NCBI GenBank assembly: GCA_905397405.1
Contig: CAJPVJ010000457.1
Coordinates: 1 to 21,546, forward strand
Length of the DNA stretch: 21,546 nt
Origin: Oppiella nova
Lineage: Eukaryota; Arthropoda; Arachnida; Sarcoptiformes; Oppiidae
Direction: 5' to 3'
Below, piece after piece: positions 11,844-21,546 of this stretch. The position numbers and the translations under genes were made by a program. Numbering within the stretch: position 1 is the first letter of the stretch; each line of letters begins with the position of its first letter. The notes under the pieces were generated by a model that saw only the letters and a program-made list of their open reading frames with translations, ran no database searches and was not told where the DNA came from.

Positions 11844-12280
11844 CTAGAGCCTTTTGAAAAATCACTTCAGGAGGCGCAAAAATTGTTTGAAAAAGGATAG
11901 GAAACTTATAAGAAGCCGATTTAGGCAAGCATTGCCCACAAGCCCGAGGCCCAGCAACTGATCTCGATGGTCTGCTTGGATCACTGCAATCAACACAATC
12001 AATACAATGACATTAGTGAGAGCGCCGACACCACGAGCATCGACACCACGAGCATCGACACCACGAGCATCGACACCAGCTCGTGGTGAGCACGCGATAT
12101 TATGTTTGGGACCAGTCAGAACCACCGCCCGAAGGTCAAGAGCCGGACTTACTACCCTTCCGTATGGACAGGGAAGAGCAGCTACAAGCCCACCATATAG
12201 AAGCAGCGGAACGTAATCTTCGCGCCAAACTTGCCTATGAGTCGCCCTTTCAACTAGAGTTAGGACTTCCGCGGGAATAA
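11844..12280 (+). pseudogene. Unnamed broken coding-like region
   Basis: One plus-strand frame (11844-12089) reads like protein (EPFEKSLQEAQKLFEKG, ETYKKPI, ASIAHKPEAQQLISMVCLDH, NQYNDISESADTTSID) but has TAG stops at 11898-11900 and 11922-11924 and ends at TGA 12087-12089. A second frame, shifted by +2, then takes over from about 12083: YYVWDQSEPPPEGQEPDLLP, FRMDREEQLQAHHIEAAERN, then LAYESPFQLELGLPRE and a TAA at 12278-12280. Together this looks like one acidic, helical protein interrupted by stops and a frameshift right after a 15-bp minisatellite. An acceptor-like CACTTCAG precedes 11871. I do not recognise the family. It could be a decayed gene, an exon set with poor sequence, or chance open frames. 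Confidence 0.35.
12026..12080 (+). repeat. 15-bp coding-like minisatellite, about 3.6 copies
   Basis: Unit CGACACCACGAGCAT at 12026-12040, 12041-12055 and 12056-12070, then a partial, diverged fourth copy. Since 15 is a multiple of 3 the repeat keeps all frames; in the frame of the preceding coding-like block it gives DTTSI repeated three times, then DTSSW and a stop. It lies exactly where the readable frame switches. Confidence 0.9.
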
Positions 12281-13525
12281 CATCCCTTACGACAGGACAC
12301 CCTGTGTTGTCTGTTACAATCGTTATGCACTCCCGTGTCCCTCCGGCACGAGGGCACAGGGAGGCCGTGTCAGGCACCGACCGGAACAATCAGTCCAATC
12401 CATGTGAGCATATTCTGCTCGTCCACTTGGATGTCACGAAACGATCGCAGACCCGCTTTGCGGATGTCCTGCAGCTCCTGTCATACCATACAAACACACG
12501 AATCCATTATCACGTAACCACTCATGAGCGAGTGAGCCATCATTGGAGCTGATGGTCAGCCTCAGTATCTATCATACCTTCTGTAGTCTTCGAGTGGCAG
12601 CCATTTCGGGGATAATTAGTCGCCAATGGGTTTACGATACAAACGGCAATCAAATCAATGGATTCAGTGTTCAATACAATGACTAATAATAAACACAATA
12701 ATGAATACAAATTCAGTAATCGTTGGTTGAGTTCACAGCAAACGCTTGAAAAATAATTGCAGTCTTTTTGCAGTCAATTACGAAACTTCCAGATCTCACA
12801 CACATTCAGACGTTCATATAAAACGTGACGCTCTCTACGCCTCCGCCCCCACACCCACTCATTCCCACTCCCCCTCTCACTGAATGCCATATATTCTGGT
12901 AATTACTTGTATTTTTCAATTATTTTCAGAGTTGGCTTAAACTAATGTTTATGTTTAGCATTGGTGGCCGGTTTCTGAATATTAAGTCTAAAGTGATCCA
13001 GTCCTTTTATTGAACGTTGAGCGTTGACTATCGTAATTATGATGAATTAGTGCAATAACCCCTCCCTTTCACACTTTGATGACACCGATTAGGTGTGGAC
13101 ACACGTCATGCAATACGTACTTGTCACACATACTGATATCTTTTCAATTACACTTATTTTCGGTTGGTAACTTAGTTACCTGTGTTGTCACCTGGTGTTT
13201 TTGTGTGTTGAAATGAAAAGTGTCTGAATTTGACTAAAAAATGACTAAATGTTAGGCAATTGATAGCCAATGGATATAAAGGTGTGAGAATTGAATGAGT
13301 GTTTGATGTGAATGCGAGACAAACGCGTCCACAGATGGCATCACATGAAAGCCAATGAACTGAAGGCTGAGCTGCGCTACGATTGGCTGAGCGCTGAGCC
13401 AATGGTACGTCCGATGAGTTGTTTCACAAACACTTGAAAACTGTATGCATTTGACAACTGATTGTCATTGTCTTCATCGGATTCATTGGATTCATTGATA
13501 CCGCGGATTAATTGGCGCTTTAATT
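12281..13525. other. Intergenic region upstream of MELK
   Basis: Less A+T-rich than the left half of the window. It contains a cytosine/pyrimidine-rich stretch at about 12838-12880, a TATAAA at 13275-13280 and a cluster of CCAAT boxes nearer the gene. Open frames at 12304-12552 have no recognisable content. No RNA gene was seen. Confidence 0.5.
13267..13403 (+). promoter_or_regulatory. CCAAT-box cluster with a 22-bp near-palindrome upstream of MELK
   Basis: CCAAT occurs at 13267-13271, 13352-13356 and 13399-13403, and inverted (ATTGG) at 13382-13386. The last two sit in a near-perfect palindrome, 13382-13403, with arms ATTGGCT and AGCCAAT around a central AGCGCT; 20 of 22 bases are symmetric. 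TATAAA lies at 13275-13280 and a CHR-like CTTGAA near 13434. The cluster is 120-260 bp before the MELK ATG. NF-Y binds CCAAT, and multiple CCAAT boxes are typical of G2/M genes such as MELK. Confidence 0.5.
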
Positions 13526-15950
<2,425 letters not shown>

Positions 15951-16256
15951 ACTATTGGTGATAATCAATGGTCCACTCAATGAGTTCCTGAATCTGTATT
16001 TATGAGCAATTAGTTCGCATTCATATTAACTGTATTTATCCCATAAAAAAGTATTCATCGCATAAAGGTATGAGAATTACGATATTTTTAATACAAAATG
16101 CATGGCATTTGACATTCATTTCAAATCAATTGATTTGTCGATAACTCTTATAATTCACGTTCTTATGAGTATTTATTAAACTCAGCCATTATTTTGTAAA
16201 TAATTGCAAAAAATAAAATCAAAACATTTTACTCATTATTCAAAACAAGTGGTGTT
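15951..16256. other. Short spacer between convergent MELK and EMG1
   Basis: Both 3' ends share these 306 bp. A plus-strand AATAAA at 16212-16217 would serve MELK (262 bp after its stop). A minus-strand AATAAA (TTTATT at 16172-16177) would serve EMG1 (about 80 bp after its stop). If these are used, the two 3' UTRs overlap in antisense. Nothing else was seen. Confidence 0.5.
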
Positions 16257-17207
16257 TCAGTGGATATTCCAGACCTCTTCGAAAGCCGAACATATTTTAG
16301 TGGAGGCGAGGGCTGCCGACAGCGGGTATTCACTTATGGATACCGTTTCCTCGATGTAATCGCATTCAACCTGAAAACCATGTAATCATTAGCTGAGTAT
16401 TCATGTGTGCCTTCAGAGTGCCTACCATTCCGTGAGCCATAGCACCGATGACTATAGCGAGGGGCGCGTCATCGGAGGGCACGAGCTCTCGCGGGTGAAC
16501 CAGTTTCTGGGCCTTAAAGCTGGTGCCGATCTTCTTGCAGCCGACCGGAAGGTGCGATGAAATGGGGTTTTTGATGACTTTAAGCAACTTTTGCGGTCCG
16601 TTTGCCGACCGTATACTCAGTTTATGTAATAATTGGACTGAAAATGAAATAATGGTTAGCATTCATAGTACACAGTATTACATGTGTTGTGAAAGCAGTG
16701 ATCATTACCCATAAGATTAGCGAAACGTTTCTTTCAGGCGCCCTTAGCACAAACTCCCAACTAGAGTTACTCCTGTAACGCCAGCCACACCTCTATGTGG
16801 ACGTCCTCTGGGCGAGACAACTCCCCCGACAGCTTGTCGTAATTGTCTGTGACGTTAACAAACACACATTAGTTGTGGTGACAGTCATGCACTCATTGCC
16901 ACCAAATCAAGACCTGATGAGTGATGTCTGGGCGACAGAAAGCCGGGTCCTTCTTGTATTTGCGGATCTGACCCATGTGTTGATCGCAGTTCAAGAGCTC
17001 GAAGTCGTTGTGTGTCTTAACGATCTCGAGGTTGCATTTCTCTAAGATAATGATCAGTCGTTTCGAGTCATTTTTGGAGCTCTTGAACAGCTTCGGCCTC
17101 AAGAGCTGGTCTTTGGGAACCGCTGTGGCCGTCAGTGAGTCGGGAATGTCGTGGTCTTCCTGTGCGTCCGCCTCCTCGTCGTCCGAATGTCTCCTCTTTC
17201 CACTCAT
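16257..17207 (-). CDS. EMG1: 18S rRNA pseudouridine N1-methyltransferase EMG1/NEP1 (one exon damaged)
   Basis: SPOUT-fold methyltransferase of the small-subunit processome; it methylates a hypermodified pseudouridine of 18S rRNA in the nucleolus and is essential in yeast. Exons: 17207-16914, about 16846-16709 (damaged), 16637-16426, 16370-16257. Exon 1: acidic, basic N-terminus, then RLIIILEKCNLEIV, FELLNCDQHM and DPAFCRPDITHQ. Exons 3-4: VQLLHKLSIRSANGPQKLLK, VIKNP, LPVGCKKIGTSF, RELVPSDDAPLAIVIGAMAHG (cofactor loop), SISEYPLSAALA, FEEVW near the C-terminus. These match human EMG1 block by block. Exon 2 should supply the SPLNRAG and IEVNP/RIPRTF blocks; only KRFANLM at its end is clear. Expected length is about 250 (human 244). 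Head to head with PISD. Confidence 0.88.
16709..16846 (-). other. EMG1: Damaged exon 2 of EMG1
   Basis: Bounded by a good acceptor (GTCACAG before 16846) and donor (ATGG|GTAATG), 138 bp, where about 142 bp are expected. The frame entering exon 3 reads, from the left, LSGELSRPEDVHIEVWLALQ, then E, TAA, L, TAG, LGVCAKGA, TGA, KKRFANLM. The conserved RNA-binding blocks are not readable in any frame, although the spacing is right and scattered positions fit (L, R, V-x-I). The family does not tolerate loss of this segment. Confidence 0.5.
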
Positions 17208-17979
17208 GTCTTCACTGATCTCTAGACTGATTATTCACCGAAATGGTCATCAAATGGCAATCAATTCATTGATCGCAAGAAAACTCGTCTTTTGAAAGCA
17301 TTTTCTTTGAATCAGATGTTTGTGAAGGCTATCCATAAATGCTGTCATTTTGTCGCCAATTTGTGTGACTTTTTAAATTTAAATCATTTAAATGTCCCGT
17401 AAATGGCATTCAATTCAATTGAATACTATTAATACAATCAATTGAAACGATTTACTAAATGAAAAGTGTGTCACAAAACAGTTATAAAACATGAAATACT
17501 CGCAAAACTTTAAATAGTTATGGTTTGCGTGAAAAGACGACTTTAGTTACGTTCAGAACGTTTCATACTGCATTAGGACTCTGGTTACAAAACTTACGTT
17601 TATTTGCGTTGTTTTCGGTTTGTTTTCTAATTTAGTAAAAAAACTTCTGAAAATAGCGTTAAGACGCGAAATATATACAACTCATGAGTGCACTGAATGT
17701 CCAAATGTGTGATAACTCGTAGGCTTTGGTATCAAAAGTCAAGTTTGATTTCAGTTTCCAATGGATTTGGAGATTTTGACAAAAAAAGTGATGATTTGGT
17801 TGACTAACTGATAGGTGAAGACATTGAGTCCATTGAGTGGTTCAGTGAAGACATCCAATCATAAACTCAATTCATTGCATAACTCTTATTATCATATCTT
17901 TGATAAAAAGAAAAGTTTTTTCAAATAAAAACTTTGAAACCAAAGTTTTCAAGTCTTTTCTGGTGATTGTCTGCCAACA
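17208..17979. promoter_or_regulatory. Shared upstream region of the divergent EMG1 and PISD genes
   Basis: 772 bp between the two start codons, so both promoters lie here. I see no clear TATA box within 60 bp of either ATG. The region holds several repeats of ATTCAATT/CAATTGAA-like words at 17375-17450 but no coding content. Confidence 0.45.
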
Positions 17980-20014
17980 ATGGCACGACTGATGGCTATG
18001 TTTCGAGTGATAAATCGTGAGTATAGTTGTCTTAATATGTGTTGAGATATGTGTCTAAAGTATGGTCTGAACGATAGGATCATCGCAGAAGACGGCGACC
18101 CATACGTGGAAGCGATTGCAATACAATCGCGTGAAGAGATTTGTGGGCAGTTTGCAATGGTTTCATATCCCGATATCACTGGTCCTCACATTCATTGCTT
18201 TCCAACAGTTCCGCAGAATTAAGAGACGCGAAGAAAATAAAAGATATGATAAACCTATTTATACGGCATCTGATCTCGAGGTTTGATTTGGCAGTGTTTC
18301 TGTGTGTTAGCAGTCATTCACCACATAATCAATTGATTTGCGAATAGATATCAATGTATAAAAACGAAGGAGACTCCTGTCACAGGGCCTAGACCCCAAC
18401 CTAATTGAGGTATCTCGACGGCCACTATTACTCCTCAGGATAGGACGCCAGCATACACGCCCGCAAACCGACGTTAGACCTACTCCGTCTCGTGGATGAC
18501 TTAAGACAATACAAGAATTTGGGCGAATTCTTCAGGCGTTCACTCAAACCAGGCCTCAGACCTATTGACACATCCAATGGAATCGTGAGTTCTTATCGTT
18601 TGTCTCTCTTCTGTGTGCCCTTTGTTTTAGTGTAAACTTCAAGAGTACTCATGTCTTAGGAATCATTCATTAGTTGTAATATAAATCATACGATATTTAA
18701 TCAAATCTAATGCCTATTCTTATCAGTCGAATGCTTGCACTTTATTATCGCTCATAAGTTTGTAGTTTTAGGTAAAGAATATCCGGAATTGTTTACATAT
18801 TTTTAGTTTAATTCTTAAATAATTCTATATTTTTCCAAATTTAAGACTAAAGTGTTATGAAATTCATACAAAGGTTAGAATTTAAACCTTAATTAATAAT
18901 GCTGTGAAATAAACCACAAGTGAGTACAATATCTTATCAAAAGTGGTATGACTTTCAGGCTAACAATACTTGAGACTTAAGTTAAGAGTTATAAATAAAT
19001 TACAAATAATTACAAATAATTTATTTATATCCCTAATCTGTCACTCAATTACTATCGGATAAAAAAATATTTACTGTAAATATACTCGAAATCTTTCATA
19101 TTTTGCATTAGTTTTAACTTTTTTGTTGTTTTGGGATTTGTTTTAATCAGATTTAGTTTTGAATTAGAAGTTCAAAGTTTTTTCAAATCTAAGCTTTTTT
19201 TAATGAAAGCCTTGAGAATATAAAGTAATGGTATTTAATACGTGACTCAACTTACAGGTGAGTCCGTCCGACGGAACCATTTTATACTTCGGGAAAGCAA
19301 ATGAAGGCACTGTAGAGCAGGTGAAAGGCATCACATACTCGTTGTCGTCGTTTTTAGGGCCACAGACTTGGCGTTCAAACAAAAGCAATGACAACGACCA
19401 CCAAAACTACCAGAAATCTCTTCTAATCAATAATGGGAAACAACCGACAGATCTGTACCACTGTGTCGTATACTTAGCGCCGGGAGATTACCACCGATTC
19501 CACTCACCCGTGGAGTGGAAAATCAGTTTTCGGCGACACTTTCCCGGAAAGCTGTTGAGCGTTAGGCCGACGTTTGTCTCGTGGTTTCCAAACCTATTCA
19601 ACGTTAACGAAAGGGTCAGTTATGTCGGCCAATGGAAACACGGCTTCTTTTCGATGACAGCCGTCGGCGCCACTAATGTTGGATCCGTTAAAGTCTACTT
19701 CGATGGCGTAATTCACTTCAATTCATACTATACTCTATTCATTGTGTTTGTAATCAATGTATGTATCGTAGGATTTGGCCACTAATAAGGGAAGGATAGG
19801 TCGCGACTACAATGACCTCAAACTGAACCAATCGATAGCTTTAAGAAAAGGCGATCCCTTCGGAGAATTCAATTTGGGCTCAACTATTGTCCTCATATTC
19901 GAGGCGCCGAAGGACATGGAGTTTGAGATCAAAAGTGGACAACAGATCAAATACGGACAACTCATCAGTCGTTTCGAGAAACACATAAACGCATCAAAAA
20001 GAGCTTACAATTAG
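17980..20014 (+). CDS. PISD: Mitochondrial phosphatidylserine decarboxylase proenzyme (one exon with stops)
   Basis: Makes phosphatidylethanolamine from phosphatidylserine at the inner mitochondrial membrane. Exons: 17980-18016, 18078-18280, 18348-18584, 19258-19707, 19772-20014; all phases agree (389 codons plus stop). The N-terminus MARLMAMFRVINRSSQ plus an Arg/Lys-rich stretch fits a mitochondrial presequence. One membrane helix follows (WFHIPISLVLTFIAFQQF), then KRREENKRYD. Later: DDLRQYKNLGEFFRR, VSPSDG (catalytic Asp), VEQVKGITYSLSSFLG, YHCVVYLAPGDYHRFHSP (catalytic His), RRHFPG, WKHGFFSMTAVGATNVGS, and FGEFNLGST, where self-cleavage between Gly and Ser makes the pyruvoyl group. Exon 3 contains in-frame TAG 18390, TAA 18402 and TAG 18441 and lacks the expected TFG block, so the gene as written is broken there. 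Human PISD is 409 residues. Confidence 0.9.
18348..18584 (+). other. PISD: PISD exon 3: frame kept at both ends, three stop codons inside
   Basis: 79 codons exactly, phase 0 to phase 0, GATAG acceptor and GTGAGT donor. It begins ISMYKN (as in the family's LYKS) and ends VDDLRQYKNLGEFFRR then LKPGLRPID, both fully family-like. Between them, stops at 18390, 18402 and 18441 interrupt HRA, LRYLDGHYYSSG and DASIHARKPTLDLLRL. The first two stops fall where the family has Trp (RAW, WLR). Either the bases are wrong here or the allele is dead. Confidence 0.6.
18585..19257 (+). other. PISD: Long intron 4 of PISD
   Basis: 673 bp, GTGAGT donor and TTACAG acceptor, strongly A+T-rich, much longer than its neighbours (61 to 67 bp). 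No open frame, RNA gene or transposon signature is visible; there is only a short direct repeat TTACAAATAA at about 19001-19020. Confidence 0.75.
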
Positions 20015-20758
20015 ACGGAGACTTAACCGCAGTTTTATATATTTAGCCAAATGTTTGCCTTAATTATAGTCAAAATCCAGTGAATTCTATGAATTGAAAA
20101 CTTATATTAAATTTGTGCACAAAATGTGTAACAATTTTATAGTATTGTATCTAAACTTATTTAGAGTTTATTATTAATATTTTTCGTTTCTATAATTAAA
20201 ATATTTATTTCTCAGCCACAAAATGAACACAAAACTCCATATTTTAGTTATAAAATAAACTTTAAAATCATTGAATCCATGGGTCGAGTGTTGTGTTTGT
20301 CATGAAACCTATGAATGAAAAGTTAAATTAAATTCAATTCGGATCAACACTTGACGGACAGGTGTTTAAGACATTTGTCGAAATGATTTCAAATTATCGG
20401 TGGACTACTAAAACATCCAAACACTTAAAAGTTAGTGATTATAAGTATAATAATAACTTATTACTAATAAGTATTTTATACATAAATGAAATAAGAAAAC
20501 AAATAATTAGTTTAAAAAGTTTATTGAATTTAGATTTGAAGTGAAAAGTAAAGAATTTTGAGTGAAATATGAATTGAAAGCAAATTCTGTGCCAAATTTG
20601 TGTCACGTATTCGTCAGTTAATGACAGAGAAGTGGTCTTCAGAGTGAATGTCTGAATAGTGTAGACATCGGGCGCTGGCATTGACTGCAAACACGAGCCA
20701 ACCATCGGATCCGTCGATGTGTCCAAGTGTTGACTCCATTTCCCCTCATATTAGCTGA
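20015..20758. other. Spacer between convergent PISD and kinase genes
   Basis: 744 bp. AATAAA at 20254-20259 is a plausible PISD poly(A) signal (240 bp after the stop), and TTTATT at 20520-20525 a plausible minus-strand signal for the kinase gene (about 235 bp after its stop). Short AT-codon frames at 20362-20544 have no protein-like content. Confidence 0.5.
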
Positions 20759-21546
20759 TTATGTGTGCACTGAGTCCTCGTCGCCGTACAATACGCTACG
20801 ATATCTCTTCATATCTGCAAGACTTTGGCTAAAATTGCTTTGAATTGTCTGAAGTTGTGATGCACTCATCGGAACACACGTTACCTCGTCTTTAGTCTCG
20901 TCTTCAGGGTGTGGTCTGAAGATAATGAGACAATCGTTGCCTTCCTCTGCGTCCGTCTTCGCCCAGACCCCCATCTCGACCCGGCGGTTGTCTATCGCTA
21001 AGAGTCGATCCATTCGTACCACTCTTTCGGAGAATACTTGGAGACGGGATCTAATTATGAGTTCCCAGAAGTCGACGAGATTTTGTTTAGTTGTTGCCCT
21101 CAACTCAGCAATGAGTCGATCAACGGATTCGCTAAACGATTCCCATTTGGATTCGGGAGGCATTTGTCGACGAATGGGTTTATGTGTTGTGAACCACTGG
21201 TCAGTGATTAAAGACGACAGCGAACACCGATCTGAAGGGTTGGCCGCTAAGAGACGTCTCAGCAGTTGATTGACGACTGTTTGGTCGACAGACCGACGGA
21301 AGCGCTCGGGAAATGGCTTTTCGTAGATATCCTCCAACTCTTCGGTCAATAATTGTCTCCTCGTTTCGATCGACTCTTTGTTCTCCGAGTCTTTGAAAGC
21401 AGGAAACGGCGGCTGAAGATAGAGACACGAGTAGAGTATGAGTCCTACGGCCCATACGTCACACTTCTCGGTGTCGACCACTACTGGGTTGTCGTACAGA
21501 GTGTCGGGTGAACTGTAATCAGGCGTTCCGTACCTCTCATACCCTT
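20759..21546 (-). CDS. Protein kinase, C-terminal half (continues beyond the right edge)
   Basis: An open frame runs from the right edge to TAA at 20759-20761 with no intron needed. It enters in the activation segment: YERYGTPDYSSPDTLYDN, where GTPDYSSPD replaces the usual GTxxYxAPE. Then CDVWAVGLILYSCLYLQPPF (subdomain IX), a charged insert (DSENKESIETRRQLLTEELE) and RRLLAANPSDRCSLSSLITD plus QWF (subdomains X-XI with the conserved Arg). After the kinase fold come about 130 residues, at first helical (SVDRLIAELRATTKQ) then acidic, with no domain I know. The ATP-binding and HRD/DFG parts lie outside the window, so I cannot tell an active kinase from a pseudokinase or name the subfamily. It resembles CAMK/ULK-like Ser/Thr kinases only in a general way. 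Confidence 0.8.
   Translation of the reverse strand, partial: GYERYGTPDYSSPDTLYDNPVVVDTEKCDVWAVGLILYSCLYLQPPFPAFKDSENKESIETRRQLLTEELEDIYEKPFPERFRRSVDQTVVNQLLRRLLAANPSDRCSLSSLITDQWFTTHKPIRRQMPPESKWESFSESVDRLIAELRATTKQNLVDFWELIIRSRLQVFSERVVRMDRLLAIDNRRVEMGVWAKTDAEEGNDCLIIFRPHPEDETKDEVTCVPMSASQLQTIQSNFSQSLADMKRYRSVLYGDEDSVHT

Noticed and set aside
11862-12389. 175-codon open frame on the minus strand with a GVDAR repeat
   Set aside because: Its repeat is just the antisense of the 15-bp minisatellite, and its residue make-up shows no known motif. The plus-strand frames read more like protein. Being open for 525 bases in this richer-G+C patch is not enough.
18348-18584. RNA editing (A-to-I) restoring TAG to Trp in PISD
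   Set aside because: It might fit one stop, but TAA needs two edits, the third stop does not align with Trp, and the missing TFG block would remain. Kept only as something RNA could test.

Overview
This window is nuclear DNA from an animal. The genes are split by spliceosomal GT-AG introns, mostly 59-140 bp and A+T-rich. Gaps between genes are short except at the left side, and every protein I can name is a metazoan family member. The compact introns and the protein character suggest an arthropod, perhaps a mite. That placement is inference and no single base proves it.

Layout, left to right: (1) the 5' part of a sedoheptulokinase gene (SHPK) on the minus strand, running off the left edge; (2) 4.5 kb of A+T-rich DNA with no recognisable gene, holding one copied 40-bp element and a candidate promoter for the next gene; (3) a complete 14-exon nitric oxide synthase gene (NOS) on the plus strand, 5452-10131, about 1,123 codons, reading cleanly from end to end; (4) an A+T-rich downstream spacer with a perfect 128-bp tandem duplication; (5) at 11.84-12.28 kb a broken coding-like stretch with a DTTSI minisatellite, which I cannot name; (6) maternal embryonic leucine zipper kinase (MELK, plus); (7) the 18S rRNA methyltransferase EMG1/NEP1 (minus), tail to tail with MELK; (8) mitochondrial phosphatidylserine decarboxylase (PISD, plus), head to head with EMG1; (9) the 3' half of an unnamed protein kinase gene (minus), tail to tail with PISD and running off the right edge.

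The genes do not form one pathway; this is an ordinary gene neighbourhood. Two things stand out. First, the NOS protein lacks both built-in brakes of constitutive NOS: the FMN-domain autoinhibitory insert is absent, and the chain stops six codons after the conserved YHEDVF block, so it has almost no C-terminal tail. It should behave like a fast, iNOS-like or even less restrained enzyme. Second, MELK, EMG1 and PISD each have exactly one damaged conserved exon (about 14.59-14.69, 16.71-16.85 and 18.35-18.50 kb) flanked by clean exons. In PISD the damaged exon keeps the frame at both ends but carries three stops. Such clustering across three unrelated conserved genes looks more like a local sequence-quality or gap-filling problem than gene death, but it needs raw reads or RNA to settle. 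I did not find a convincing new multi-gene system.
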